A stretch of DNA of 49,749 nucleotides from Amycolatopsis acidicola (GTDB lineage: Bacteria; Actinomycetota; Actinomycetes; Mycobacteriales; Pseudonocardiaceae), in assembly GCF_007713735.2 (NCBI RefSeq), contig NZ_VMNW02000069.1, forward strand, positions 1 through 49,749, written 5' to 3'. The translations under genes and the position numbers were made by a program. Below the pieces are notes generated by a model. The model ran no database searches. It had not been told where the DNA came from and was given only the letters and a program-made list of their open reading frames with translations. Positions 40,055 through 48,212 of this stretch are shown in pieces; positions within the stretch are counted from its first letter, which is position 1, and each line of letters starts with the position of its first letter.

Positions 40055-41166
40055 GAGTTGTTCGCGAGCCGGTCTCCGATGTCGCGGAGACCGGCAACGT
40101 CGTGCACGTCGCTGGGGAGCGCGGGCACGCGGACGATCGGCACTTCGGGGTGTGCGCGGGTGAAGCGCGAGAGCAGCCTGTTTTCGCGCTCCGCCAGCGC
40201 CACCCTGTCCGCGTGCAGCCGCAGCACGGCGGTGGCCAGCGGGGCGCTCGCCTCCGACCTGTCCGCCGCCGAAAGAGCCGCGCCAGCCGAGAGATCCGCC
40301 AGCACGGGATGCGTGCGGTTGGCCACCAGTCCGGACAACGGCATGGACTCCTCGGAGAGCCGGTCCACGAAGTAACTCGCCTCGCGCAGCGCGTCCGGCT
40401 CCGGCGCGGCGATCACCAGGAACGCCGTTCCCTTGCTACGCAACAACTCCGAGGTCTTGCGCGCCCGTTCGCGGAAACCGCCGAACATACTGTCGAAGGC
40501 CTGCATGAACGCGGAGGCGTCGGCCAGCAGCTGCCCGCCGATGATCGTCGACACCGCCTTGGCGAACATCGAGAACCCCGCGGTGACCACCTTGCGCAGC
40601 CCCCAGCCGCCGGCCTTCGCCGGGCCGGTGAGCAGCCGGATCATCCGGCCGTCGAGCGCGGTGGACAGCCGGGTCGGCGCGTCCAGGAAGTCCAGCGCGG
40701 AGCGGCTCGGCGGGGTGTCCACGACGATCAGGTCCCAGTCGCCGGTGGCCGCGAGCTGGCCGAGCTTCTCCATCGCCATGTACTCCTGCGTGCCGGAGAA
40801 AGACGTGGAAATGGTCTGGTAGAAGGGATTCGCGAGCAGCTGCTCGGCGCGCTGCGGGCCGGCGTGCGCGCGCACCATGTCGTCGAAGGTGCGGCGCATG
40901 TCGAGCATCATCGCCCACAGCTCGCCCTTCGGGTCGAAACCCTCGACCTGAACCTGACGTGGATGGTTGCCCAGCTCCCGCAACCCGAGCGCCTGCGCGA
41001 GCCGCCGCGCCGGGTCGATGGTCAGTACCACCGTCTGCCTGCCGCGTTCCGCCGCGCGCAACGCGATCGCGGCCGCGGTGGTGGTCTTGCCGACCCCGCC
41101 CGAACCGCAGCAGACGATCACCCTGGTCTCCGCGTCGTCGATCAGCTCGTCCACGTCGAGCGCCAT
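40051..41166 (-). CDS. ArsA/Get3-like P-loop ATPase, second of a pair
   Basis: 371-residue ATPase of the anion-transporting ATPase family. Deviant Walker A GSGGVGKTT (residues 21-29), switch I-like TIDPARRLAQALGL, DTPPSRSALDFLDAP (switch II). The following helical region (MQAFDSMFGGFRERA) is the usual variable part. I see no ArsA metal-binding Cys triad, so arsenite transport is not indicated. Start ATG 41166 shares one base with the stop of the preceding ATPase gene (TGATG). The orthologous M. tuberculosis pair is Rv3679-Rv3680, whose function is not well defined. Confidence 0.9.
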   Translation of the reverse strand: MALDVDELIDDAETRVIVCCGSGGVGKTTTAAAIALRAAERGRQTVVLTIDPARRLAQALGLRELGNHPRQVQVEGFDPKGELWAMMLDMRRTFDDMVRAHAGPQRAEQLLANPFYQTISTSFSGTQEYMAMEKLGQLAATGDWDLIVVDTPPSRSALDFLDAPTRLSTALDGRMIRLLTGPAKAGGWGLRKVVTAGFSMFAKAVSTIIGGQLLADASAFMQAFDSMFGGFRERARKTSELLRSKGTAFLVIAAPEPDALREASYFVDRLSEESMPLSGLVANRTHPVLADLSAGAALSAADRSEASAPLATAVLRLHADRVALAERENRLLSRFTRAHPEVPIVRVPALPSDVHDVAGLRDIGDRLANNS

Positions 41167-42170
41167 CACCGCACCCCCTGTTCGGTGAGCGTCTCGGCCA
41201 GGTCGTAGAGCGCCGCGACGTCCACGCCGTCGGTGAGATCGGGCAGTTCCAGCGTCGGCAGGTCCGCTTCGGACAGTTGCTCGCGGGCACGCTGCTCGGC
41301 GGCGATCCGGATCGCGTGCTCGACGGTCTCCTCCACCAGCGCGTCCACCGTGCTCTCCGCCAGATCCAGCCCGGCGGCCTCGAGCCCGGAACGCACCCGC
41401 GAAGCGTCGACCCTGCCGTCCGCGGCCGCGCTCAGCGAACGCGCCGGCAGCCGAGGCGGGCGGACCCGGTTCACCAGCACGGCGCCGGGGCGCAGGTCGG
41501 CGCCGTCCAGCTCCGCCACGGCGTCCAGCGTCTCCCGCACCGGCATCTCCTCCAGCAGGGTCACCAGGTGCACCACGGTTTCCCCGGAATGCAGCAGCCG
41601 CACCACGCCTTCGGCCTGCGCGCGGATCGGGCCCGTGCGGGCGAGATCGGTAAGCGCTTTCGTCACGTCGAGGAACTTCACGACACGCCCGGTCGGCGGC
41701 GCGTCCACCACGACGGCGTCGTAGGTGTGCCTGCCGTCGGACTCGGTCCGGCCGACACACTCCTTGATCTTCCCGGTCAGCAGCACGTCACGAAGGCCGG
41801 GCGCGAGCGTGGTGGCGAACTCGATGGCGCCCATCCGCCGCAGCGTCCGCCCGGCGAAGCCCAGGTTGTAGAACATCTCGAAGTACTCGAGCAGCGCCGC
41901 TTCGACGTCGATGTGCAGCGCGCGCAGCTCGCCGCCGCCCGGAGCGGAGGCGACACGCTGTTCGGCGTAGGGCAGCGGCTCGGTGTCGAAGAGCTGGGCG
42001 AAGCCCTGCCTGCCCTCGACCTCGATCAACAGCACCCGCTTGCCGTCGCGCGCCAGGGCGAGGCCGAGTGAGGCGGCCAGCGTCGTCTTCCCGGTACCGC
42101 CCTTGCCGGTCACGAAATGCAGCCGCGCTCGGGCGAGTTCGTCGGTCCAGCCGGCCAGGGGGTTGCTCAC
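41166..42170 (-). CDS. ArsA/Get3-like P-loop ATPase, first of a pair
   Basis: 334-residue ATPase. Walker A GKGGTGKTT (residues 22-30), EVEGRQGFAQLFD, DAPPTGRVVKFLDV (switch II) and VLVNRVRPP. The pair probably forms a heterodimer, in the way Get3 is a homodimer and ArsA a fused pseudo-dimer; that is inference. I take the start as GTG 42170 because a -10 box TACGCT (42182-42177) lies 6 bases before it, a leaderless layout; an ATG at 42188 is the alternative and would run across that promoter. It is coupled to the second ATPase gene. Confidence 0.9.
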   Translation of the reverse strand: MSNPLAGWTDELARARLHFVTGKGGTGKTTLAASLGLALARDGKRVLLIEVEGRQGFAQLFDTEPLPYAEQRVASAPGGGELRALHIDVEAALLEYFEMFYNLGFAGRTLRRMGAIEFATTLAPGLRDVLLTGKIKECVGRTESDGRHTYDAVVVDAPPTGRVVKFLDVTKALTDLARTGPIRAQAEGVVRLLHSGETVVHLVTLLEEMPVRETLDAVAELDGADLRPGAVLVNRVRPPRLPARSLSAAADGRVDASRVRSGLEAAGLDLAESTVDALVEETVEHAIRIAAEQRAREQLSEADLPTLELPDLTDGVDVAALYDLAETLTEQGVR

Positions 42171-42207
42171 TACCGCAGCGTAAATCACTCCAGGCCGCGT
42201 TGTGCCC

Positions 42208-43068
42208 TCAGCGGTGGGGCGGCATCGGTGACATCGGCACGCACGCCACCGGCCGCGCGTCGGCCGGGTCGAGGGCGTTGACCACGTAGCCCAGCGCGTT
42301 CGGGTCGAAGGGCATCCCGGAGTGGTTGACGTGGTCCGCCTCGCAGGCGTCCTGCAGTACGACGTTCGTCACGTTCGGTCCATGGCCGAGCCCGCTGGTC
42401 CACGGCACCACGAGCCCGTCCTCCTTGCTGACGATGTTCGTGTACGTGATGCCCGGCAGGAAGACACCGCCCGCCTGCAGCTTCGTCAGCAGGTCCGAGC
42501 CCTTGAGCAGTTCGGGGCACACCGCGCAGCTGGCGGCCTGCGCGATCGAGCCGAGGCCGAGCCCCTTCAGCAGGTCGTACAACTCGGCCAGTCCGTACGG
42601 GTCGGTGCCCTGCCAGCCTGGGGCAAGGCTGACGTACCGGCCGATTTTGTCTTTGCCGTCAAGGAGTTTCGCGTAGTAGGTGCCGAGCCAGGTGCCCTGG
42701 GAGTACCCGACGAGGTCCACTTTGGCCGCTCCGCTCGCGGACGTGACCTTGTCCACAAAGGACCGCAGCTCGGCCGCGCTGGAGTCCATGGAGGTGAGCC
42801 CGCCGACGGGATCGGCGCTGGCGGGAGCGTCCGCAGGCACGCCGTAGGTCAGCGAGTACGTGCAGAAACCCTTCTGTACCAGCAAAGGGCCGAGCAGGCG
42901 CCACGTGTAGTCCTTGTTGTCCCCGGTGCCGTGCACCAGCACGACCGGATCGGGGTGCGCGGCGGAGGGATGGCAGGACCAGTCGTTCACCGCCGGCGCG
43001 GCGCCGGCCGGTGGTCCGATGAGGAGGGTGGTGAGCAACACGGCGAGCACGGCGGCGAGTCGGCGCAT
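42208..43068 (-). CDS. Secreted lipase/esterase (alpha/beta hydrolase)
   Basis: 286 residues. Signal peptide about 1-24 (LAAVLAVLLTTLLIGPPAGAA). Hydrolase motifs: VVLVHGTGDNKDYTW (oxyanion region), nucleophile Ser123 in LVGYSQGTW, and a DHVNHSGMPFDP segment near the C-terminus carrying the likely catalytic His. Four or more Cys (for instance CHPS, CTYS, CAVC) suggest disulfides. It resembles the class-II lipase/EstA group of actinomycetes. ATG 43068. No operon partner. Confidence 0.88.
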   Translation of the reverse strand: MRRLAAVLAVLLTTLLIGPPAGAAPAVNDWSCHPSAAHPDPVVLVHGTGDNKDYTWRLLGPLLVQKGFCTYSLTYGVPADAPASADPVGGLTSMDSSAAELRSFVDKVTSASGAAKVDLVGYSQGTWLGTYYAKLLDGKDKIGRYVSLAPGWQGTDPYGLAELYDLLKGLGLGSIAQAASCAVCPELLKGSDLLTKLQAGGVFLPGITYTNIVSKEDGLVVPWTSGLGHGPNVTNVVLQDACEADHVNHSGMPFDPNALGYVVNALDPADARPVACVPMSPMPPHR

Positions 43069-43180
43069 ACCTACGAATTTCCTGGACCGGGGCCGATCGC
43101 GCCTAGTACACAGCAGGGTGGAGATCGGTGACGGACAGTGAGACTGCTCGGGTGCCCGGCCCCCGGGTTGATCGGGTCGT

Positions 43181-43186
43181 TACGCT
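43181..43186 (+). promoter_or_regulatory. -10 box (TACGCT) of the DUF4177-RidA run
   Basis: TACGCT ends 7 bases before ATG 43194, predicting a leaderless start for a run of genes reaching 47269. Confidence 0.55.
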
Positions 43187-43193
43187 CGGGCGC

Positions 43194-43349
43194 ATGACGA
43201 AGTGGGAGTACGCCACCGTTCCGCTGTTGATCCACGCCACCAAGCAGATCCTGGACCAATGGGGCGAGGACGGCTGGGAACTGGTGACCGTGCTGCCCAA
43301 TCCGAGTGGCGAGCAGCACGTCGCCTACCTCAAGAGGCCGAAGGCATGA
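43194..43349 (+). CDS. DUF4177-type small protein
   Basis: 51 residues, MTKWEYATVPLLIHATKQIL followed by DQWGEDGWELVTVLPN, the W-E-Y and G-W-E-L pattern of DUF4177 proteins. No function is known. It sits directly before RidA with an ATGA overlap (stop 43347-43349, start 43346), so the two are translated together. A similar small gene lies beside the RidA homologue in mycobacteria. Confidence 0.82.
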   Translation: MTKWEYATVPLLIHATKQILDQWGEDGWELVTVLPNPSGEQHVAYLKRPKA

Positions 43350-43801
43350 CCTGGTCCGAGCAGCTGGCCGGGCTCGGCATCGAGCTGCCGGCCGTGGCCG
43401 CGCCGGTCGCCGCCTACGTGCCGGCCGTGCGCAGCGGTTCGCACGTGTACACCTCGGGGCAACTGCCGTTCGTCGACGGCAGGCTCGCGGCCACCGGCAA
43501 GGTCGGTGCCGAGGTCAGCCCCGAGGAGGCCAAGCGGCACGCGCGCACCTGCGTGCTCAACGCCTTGGCCGCGGTGCACGCGCTGACCGGGATCGACGCC
43601 GTGACGAAGGTGGTCAAGGTCGTCGGCTTCGTGGCTTCCGCGGAGGGCTTCACCGGCCAGCCCGCGGTGGTCAACGGGGCGTCCGAGCTGCTGGGCGAGA
43701 TCTTCGGAGAAGCGGGCGCGCATGCGCGTTCGGCGGTGGGGGTGGCCGAGCTTCCGTTGGGAGCGCCGGTCGAGGTCGAACTGATCGTGGAGGTTCAGTA
43801 G
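43346..43801 (+). CDS. RidA family protein
   Basis: 151-residue YjgF/RidA-fold protein; RidA enzymes hydrolyse reactive enamine/imine intermediates from PLP enzymes. SGSHVYTSGQLPFVDG is the family N-terminal motif and ARSAVGVAELPLGAPVEVE holds the conserved catalytic Arg and terminal Glu. It has the N-terminal addition of the Rid-archetype-distant group (TWSEQLAGLGIELP). It is coupled to DUF4177 upstream and overlaps the next GTG by one base. Confidence 0.92.
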   Translation: MTWSEQLAGLGIELPAVAAPVAAYVPAVRSGSHVYTSGQLPFVDGRLAATGKVGAEVSPEEAKRHARTCVLNALAAVHALTGIDAVTKVVKVVGFVASAEGFTGQPAVVNGASELLGEIFGEAGAHARSAVGVAELPLGAPVEVELIVEVQ

Positions 43802-44421
43802 TGGATCCGGACATCGAAGCGGCGTGTCACGAACTCCTGCTGCACCTGGCCGGCCGGATGCCGGACCAGTTGCTGTGGCGCTACCGCGACTGGCTGGGTG
43901 AGGGCGCGATGACGACGCTCGCGCGCACCCTGCCGCGCACGCTGCTCAAGCACAACATCGACCTCGACCAGCCGGAATACCGGTTGCTGGTCGCGGGGCT
44001 GGTCCCGCACGGCGCGGACTGGCACCAGGTGAGTTCGACGCTCGGGGTAGACGACGTCCCCGAGAACCGGTACACATTCACGGGGAGTGCACCCGATTGG
44101 GTGAACTCCGTAGACTCAGTGTCCGCGTTGGTGCACGCAACGTTGCGAGGCCGGCCGGACGTGGGCGAGGTGCGGGAGAGCTGGCGGCACGGCGACGGTT
44201 CCAAGCCGAAGCGCGTTCTGCTGATCACCGCGCTGGCCGGCCTGCCGAGGCTGGCCGGGGAACTGCAGCGGGTCCTGCGCGTGCTGGGCGACGAACAGCC
44301 CAGTGTCGAGGTCATGCCGCCCAAGTTCGAACTGCCCGCGTACCACCGTGCCGCGCTCGCGAGCTCCGAACTCGTGTGCACGGGCGCTGTGGACACGGGG
44401 CACCGGCTCGCCGCTGCGTAA
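43801..44421 (+). CDS. Hypothetical protein in the RidA-Nudix run
   Basis: 206 residues. N-terminal half is helical (ACHELLLHLAGRMPDQLLWRYRDWLGEG, ARTLPRTLLKHNIDLD), then DADWHQVSSTLGVDDVPEN-like segments, and a C-terminal half VLLITALAGLPRLAGELQRVLRVLG with VEVMPPKFELPAYHRAAL. I do not recognise a fold; no signal peptide or membrane span. GTG 43801 shares a G with the RidA stop TAG, so translation is coupled. Conserved context suggests a role with the ATPase/RidA block, unknown. Confidence 0.75.
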   Translation: MDPDIEAACHELLLHLAGRMPDQLLWRYRDWLGEGAMTTLARTLPRTLLKHNIDLDQPEYRLLVAGLVPHGADWHQVSSTLGVDDVPENRYTFTGSAPDWVNSVDSVSALVHATLRGRPDVGEVRESWRHGDGSKPKRVLLITALAGLPRLAGELQRVLRVLGDEQPSVEVMPPKFELPAYHRAALASSELVCTGAVDTGHRLAAA

Positions 44422-44462
44422 CGGCTCGTCTCCGCCGAGAGCGGGCCGCTGGAGGGAGAATC

Positions 44463-45677
44463 GTGGAGGTCCACAGTGACGCCGCTGGGCTGGGAACCGA
44501 CGGGTTCGCGGTACCGCTGCGGCTGCACAACCTGCTGCTGGCGCTGGCCGGGCGGCTGGACGACAGCGCGCTGTCCGAAGCACGTGAGCTGACGGCGAGG
44601 GCTCGCCTGGACGAGGCCGCCGAACTCACCACGGGCGCGCTGATCGCCGGCAAGCTCCCGGTGCGCGAGACGGAACAGCACGAGCTCGGGCTGGTGCTCG
44701 AGCTCAGCCGCTCCGACGCGACGCTCGCCGACCACCTCACCGTCAACGACGCTGAGGCCGACAACGGCGTGCTGCACCACTTCACCGGCGACAACCAGCC
44801 GGAGCAGGGCGTTGCCGACGCACTCGACCGCACCCTGCAGGTCCTGCCGGATCTGCGCTCGGTGCACGCGGTGTGGCGCAACACCCCGGCCGGAAGCGTG
44901 CCGGGGCCGCTGCCGCAGCGCGTGGTCCTGGTCGAGGTCGGGCCGGAGGGCAACCCGCCCGCCGCGGCCTACCGCGTCGACGCGGCACTGCGCCGGGTCG
45001 GCATCCGGGCGGTGGTCGAGGTTTCGGGCCCCGGCGCGGAACGCAATCGCTACCACGAGCAAGCGCTGAACTCGGCCACCGCGGTCTGGCTCGCCGGATC
45101 GGCGCCGTCGCCGGGAAAATCCGAGCGGCCGGCCAAGCCGGCCCCGGCCACAACGGAGGAGAAGTCCGGCAGGCACGTCGCGCGCGACGGTAAGACGGAG
45201 GAGCCGCCGGCGCCGACACCGGTGCCCGAGCCCGAGCCGGTCGCCGTCGAGGAGACGCCGGAGCCCGTCGAGGAGCCGGAGCCGGTCGAGCCGAAGCAGC
45301 CGGAGCCGGTGGCGGAGTCGGCCCCGTCCGACGGTCCCGGGCACATGTTCGGGCCGCGGGAGGAGCCGCCGGAGATCCGCGCGGAGAACACGATGGACCT
45401 GTCCTCTGCCGAGGTCGCCCAGTTGCGGGCGGCGCTGGCCGAGGACCCCGAGAAGGGCCGCGCGATCGCCTCCGCCACGATCGGGCCGGGCGAGGTCATC
45501 GAGATCCCCGAGCTGGACCTCAACGACCCGCAGCTGTCCGAACGCGACCGGCAGCTCCTTCGCGAACTGCACGCCGAGCTCGCCGAGCGTGAGCGCGCCG
45601 AGGCCGCCAAGGTCCGGCTCAACGGCGCACGTGGCGAAGACAACCCCCGCTGGGTCGACGGCTTCTCCGGATCGTGA
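44463..45677 (+). CDS. Hypothetical protein with Pro/Glu-rich linker
   Basis: 404 residues in three parts: an N-terminal domain (about 1-215) with alpha/beta character (LRLHNLLLALAGRLDDSAL, VVLVEVGPEGNPPAAAYRVDAALRRVG), a disordered acidic linker of PEP/EPV repeats (about 230-300) and a C-terminal helical domain (about 315-404; DLSSAEVAQLRAALAEDPEKG, SERDRQLLRELHAELAERERA). Start GTG 44463 has GGAGGGAG 6 bases upstream. I do not recognise the domains. The N-terminal domain may be related to the preceding hypothetical protein (shared helical opening and VLL..A..LP/VEV strands), but this is a weak impression. Confidence 0.7.
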   Translation: MEVHSDAAGLGTDGFAVPLRLHNLLLALAGRLDDSALSEARELTARARLDEAAELTTGALIAGKLPVRETEQHELGLVLELSRSDATLADHLTVNDAEADNGVLHHFTGDNQPEQGVADALDRTLQVLPDLRSVHAVWRNTPAGSVPGPLPQRVVLVEVGPEGNPPAAAYRVDAALRRVGIRAVVEVSGPGAERNRYHEQALNSATAVWLAGSAPSPGKSERPAKPAPATTEEKSGRHVARDGKTEEPPAPTPVPEPEPVAVEETPEPVEEPEPVEPKQPEPVAESAPSDGPGHMFGPREEPPEIRAENTMDLSSAEVAQLRAALAEDPEKGRAIASATIGPGEVIEIPELDLNDPQLSERDRQLLRELHAELAERERAEAAKVRLNGARGEDNPRWVDGFSGS

Positions 45678-45698
45678 CTGGCGCGTAAGTTCCTTAGC

Positions 45699-46502
45699 GT
45701 GCCTGAACTTAGTTTCTCCGTGCCGGGCGGCATGGAGTTCTCCGTCGAACCGCCGGAGAGCCCTGCCGTCCCGCGCGACGCCGCGACCGTGATCCTGCTC
45801 CGCGACACCGAGCGCGGGCTCGAGGTGTTCCTGCAACGCCGGGTCGCGGCGATGGCGTTCGCCGCCGGGATGACGGTGTTCCCCGGCGGCGGGGTCGACA
45901 AGCGGGACGCGGACGCGTCGGTGGCCTGGGCCGGGCCGCCCGCCGTCGACTGGGCGGACTGGTTCAACAGCACCGAATCCGTGGCCCGCGCCCTCGTCTG
46001 CGCCGCGGTGCGGGAGACGTTCGAGGAGTCCGGAGTCCTGCTGGCAGGCACTTCGGACGCGGTCGTGGCGGACGCCGCGAAGTTCTCCGGCGCTCGCGAA
46101 CAGCTGGTCTCCCGTGAGCTTTCCTTGGCCGATTTCCTGGCCCACAACGACTTGACCCTGCGCGCCGACCTGCTGCGCCCGTGGGCCCACTGGATCACAC
46201 CCACGCAGGAGAAGCGTCGCTACGACACCCGCTTCTTCGCGGCCGCCCTGCCCGAGGGACAGCACGCCGACGGCGCGACCACCGAAGCGGAGTCCTCCGG
46301 CTGGCAGTTGCCCAGCGAAGCGCTCGCCGACGCCGAGGCCGGCCGCAGCACGCTGATGCCGCCGACGTGGCACACACTCACCGAACTGGCCGGGTTCGAG
46401 ACCACGGCCGAGGCATTGGCCAGTGAGCGCAAGGTGGAGGCGATCATCCCCACGCTGCGCCGCGAAGGGGACAAGGTCCGCGTGATCGTGGGGGACGAAT
46501 GA
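45699..46502 (+). CDS. Nudix hydrolase (NUDT19-like, insert in the Nudix box)
   Basis: 267 residues. AATVILLRDTERGLEVFLQRR and FPGGGVDKRD open the fold; the Nudix box is split, with about 30 residues before ALVCAAVRETFEESGVLLAG (RE-x-x-EE-x-G). That insertion is typical of the NUDT19/RP2p group that acts on CoA or related diphosphates. ITPTQEKRRYDTRFFAAALP is the following conserved strand. The start is uncertain: GTG 45699, GTG 45720 or ATG 45732. Overlaps the MBL gene by four bases (ATGA). Confidence 0.88.
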   Translation: MPELSFSVPGGMEFSVEPPESPAVPRDAATVILLRDTERGLEVFLQRRVAAMAFAAGMTVFPGGGVDKRDADASVAWAGPPAVDWADWFNSTESVARALVCAAVRETFEESGVLLAGTSDAVVADAAKFSGAREQLVSRELSLADFLAHNDLTLRADLLRPWAHWITPTQEKRRYDTRFFAAALPEGQHADGATTEAESSGWQLPSEALADAEAGRSTLMPPTWHTLTELAGFETTAEALASERKVEAIIPTLRREGDKVRVIVGDE

Positions 46503-47269
46503 CACACCCGGCCTACGGCGAACTGCGCCGCGTTTCCGGCACCGCTTCCGTCGTGCTGGAGAACAACCCGTCGTCGATGACGCTCGAAGGCACCAACAGC
46601 TGGGTGCTCCGCGCGCCGGGCGAAAACGCTTGCGTGGTCGTCGATCCCGGGTACGAGGACCTCGATCACCTGCCCAAACTGGCCGAAGCCGCGCCGGTGG
46701 AGCTGATCATCCTCACGCACCACCACCCCGACCACGCCGAGGGCGCGCCGTGGTTCGCCGACCGGGTCGGCGCGCCGGTGCGCGCGTTCGACCCGGCGCT
46801 GTGCCGAGGTGCCGAGTCCTTTGTGGACGGTGAAACGATCTCCGCCGCAGGGCTGGAGCTCGAAGTTATCCACACGCCAGGGCACACCGAGGACTCCGTG
46901 TGCCTGCGCGTCGGCGAGCACGTGCTGACCGGGGACACCATCCTCGGCCGCGGCACGACGGTGCTGAGCGACCTCGGCTCGTATCTCGGGTCGCTGCGCC
47001 GCCTGCTGGAGCTGCCCGCCGGGCTGAGCGGGTTGCCCGGCCACGGCCCGGAGATCGCCGACCTCCGCGCGGTGGCGCAGGAGTACCTCGACCACCGCGA
47101 GCAGCGGCTGGACCAGGTCCGCTCGGCGCTCACCGTGCTCGGCGAGGATGCGACTCCGCGGCAGATCGTGGAGCACGTGTACGCCGATGTCGACAAGGCT
47201 CTGTGGGCCCCGGCGGAGCACAGCGTCCGGGCGCAGTTGGAGTACTTGAGGGCTAGCCGGACTCAGTGA
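46499..47269 (+). CDS. Metallo-beta-lactamase-fold hydrolase (LACTB2-like)
   Basis: 256 residues. Zinc motifs: THHHPDHAEG (HxHxDH), TPGHTEDSV, TGDTILGRGTTV and GLPGHGPEI. A C-terminal helical tail with DHREQRLDQVRSAL, typical of LACTB2/RNase-like members. The substrate could be RNA or a thioester; not decidable. ATG 46499 overlaps the Nudix stop. Similar MBL genes lie near RidA and the ATPase pair in M. tuberculosis (Rv3677c-Rv3680). Convergent overlap of 17 bases with the LysR gene. Confidence 0.9.
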   Translation: MTHPAYGELRRVSGTASVVLENNPSSMTLEGTNSWVLRAPGENACVVVDPGYEDLDHLPKLAEAAPVELIILTHHHPDHAEGAPWFADRVGAPVRAFDPALCRGAESFVDGETISAAGLELEVIHTPGHTEDSVCLRVGEHVLTGDTILGRGTTVLSDLGSYLGSLRRLLELPAGLSGLPGHGPEIADLRAVAQEYLDHREQRLDQVRSALTVLGEDATPRQIVEHVYADVDKALWAPAEHSVRAQLEYLRASRTQ

Positions 47270-48158
47270 GATCGGTTGTGGCGGCCAGCTCGGTGACCAC
47301 TTCGAGCAGCCGCCGCAACGCCGGTTTCCTGGCTTCCGGCAGCCAAACCACCTCTGTGTGCGTCCGCTCGTCCAGTAGCGGCACGAACTCCACGCCGCTC
47401 CGCCGGAGGCTGCGCGAGGACTCGGGCAGCCTGGTCACGCCGGCCCCGGCGGCCACCAGGCCGAGCAGGTCCTGCACGCTCGACGCCCGCCGCGCCACCC
47501 GCGGCTCGAACCCGGCCTCGCGGAAGTCGTGATCGTCCTTCTCGTGCCACGGCGGCCACGAGCCGCGCTCGGTGAGCACCCAAGGTTCGTCGGCGAGATC
47601 GCTCAGCTTGAGGTTTTCCCTTGCCGCCAAAGGATGCCCGGCGGGCAGCACGGCACACAACCGCTCGACGATCAGCGTTCGCGAAGCCAGCCCGTCGACC
47701 AGCGGCGGCCTGGTGAACCCGGCGTCGTACCGGCCGGACCGCAGCCCGGTCACCAGGTCGGCGATGCTCACGTCCTCGGCCCGCAGCTCGATGTCGGGGT
47801 AGCGCTGCCGGAACCTGCGCACGACGGGCGGCAGCAGGTGATTCGCCGTCGAGGCAAGGAAAGCCACGCGCAGCGTCCCGACCTCGCCGCGCGCGGCGCG
47901 CTGCACCGTACTGATCGCCTCCGCGGTGCGCTCGACCACCGCCCGTGCCTCCGGCAGGAACAGCAGCCCGACCTCGGTCAGCCGCGTGCCGCGGGTGTCG
48001 CGGTCGAACAGCCGCACACCCAGCACCCGCTCGAGCACGTTGATCTGCTGGGACAGCGACTGCTGCGCTATCCCGAGCCTGCCCGCCGCGTCGGTGAAGT
48101 TCAGCTCCTCGGCCACTGCGATGAAGTACCGCAGTTGCCGCAGCTCCGGACTTCTCAC
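47253..48158 (-). CDS. LysR family transcriptional regulator
   Basis: 301 residues. HTH: LRYFIAVAEELNFTDAAGRLGIAQQSLSQQINVLERVLGVRLFDR (residues about 8-52, seen in pieces) and a substrate-binding domain with GEVGTLRVAFLASTANHLLPPVVRRF. GTG 48158 follows TACAGT (48172-48167) by 8 bases, so the mRNA is probably leaderless. The MFS gene lies 54 bases upstream on the same strand, a candidate target. Effector unknown. Confidence 0.92.
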   Translation of the reverse strand: MRSPELRQLRYFIAVAEELNFTDAAGRLGIAQQSLSQQINVLERVLGVRLFDRDTRGTRLTEVGLLFLPEARAVVERTAEAISTVQRAARGEVGTLRVAFLASTANHLLPPVVRRFRQRYPDIELRAEDVSIADLVTGLRSGRYDAGFTRPPLVDGLASRTLIVERLCAVLPAGHPLAARENLKLSDLADEPWVLTERGSWPPWHEKDDHDFREAGFEPRVARRASSVQDLLGLVAAGAGVTRLPESSRSLRRSGVEFVPLLDERTHTEVVWLPEARKPALRRLLEVVTELAATTDLTESG

Positions 48159-48212
48159 AGGAATCGACTGTAGCGGCTGGAGAAAGCCGATGTTGGACGC
48201 CGGATTCGGCCT

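Noticed and set aside
38551..41208. Long plus-strand frame (885 codons) through ponA2, whiB4 and an ATPase gene
   Set aside because: Crosses three recognised genes and the divergent control region; translation is low complexity.
43881..46505. Long minus-strand frame (874 codons) opposite the RidA-Nudix run
   Set aside because: Antisense to real, coupled genes with family motifs; no motifs of its own.
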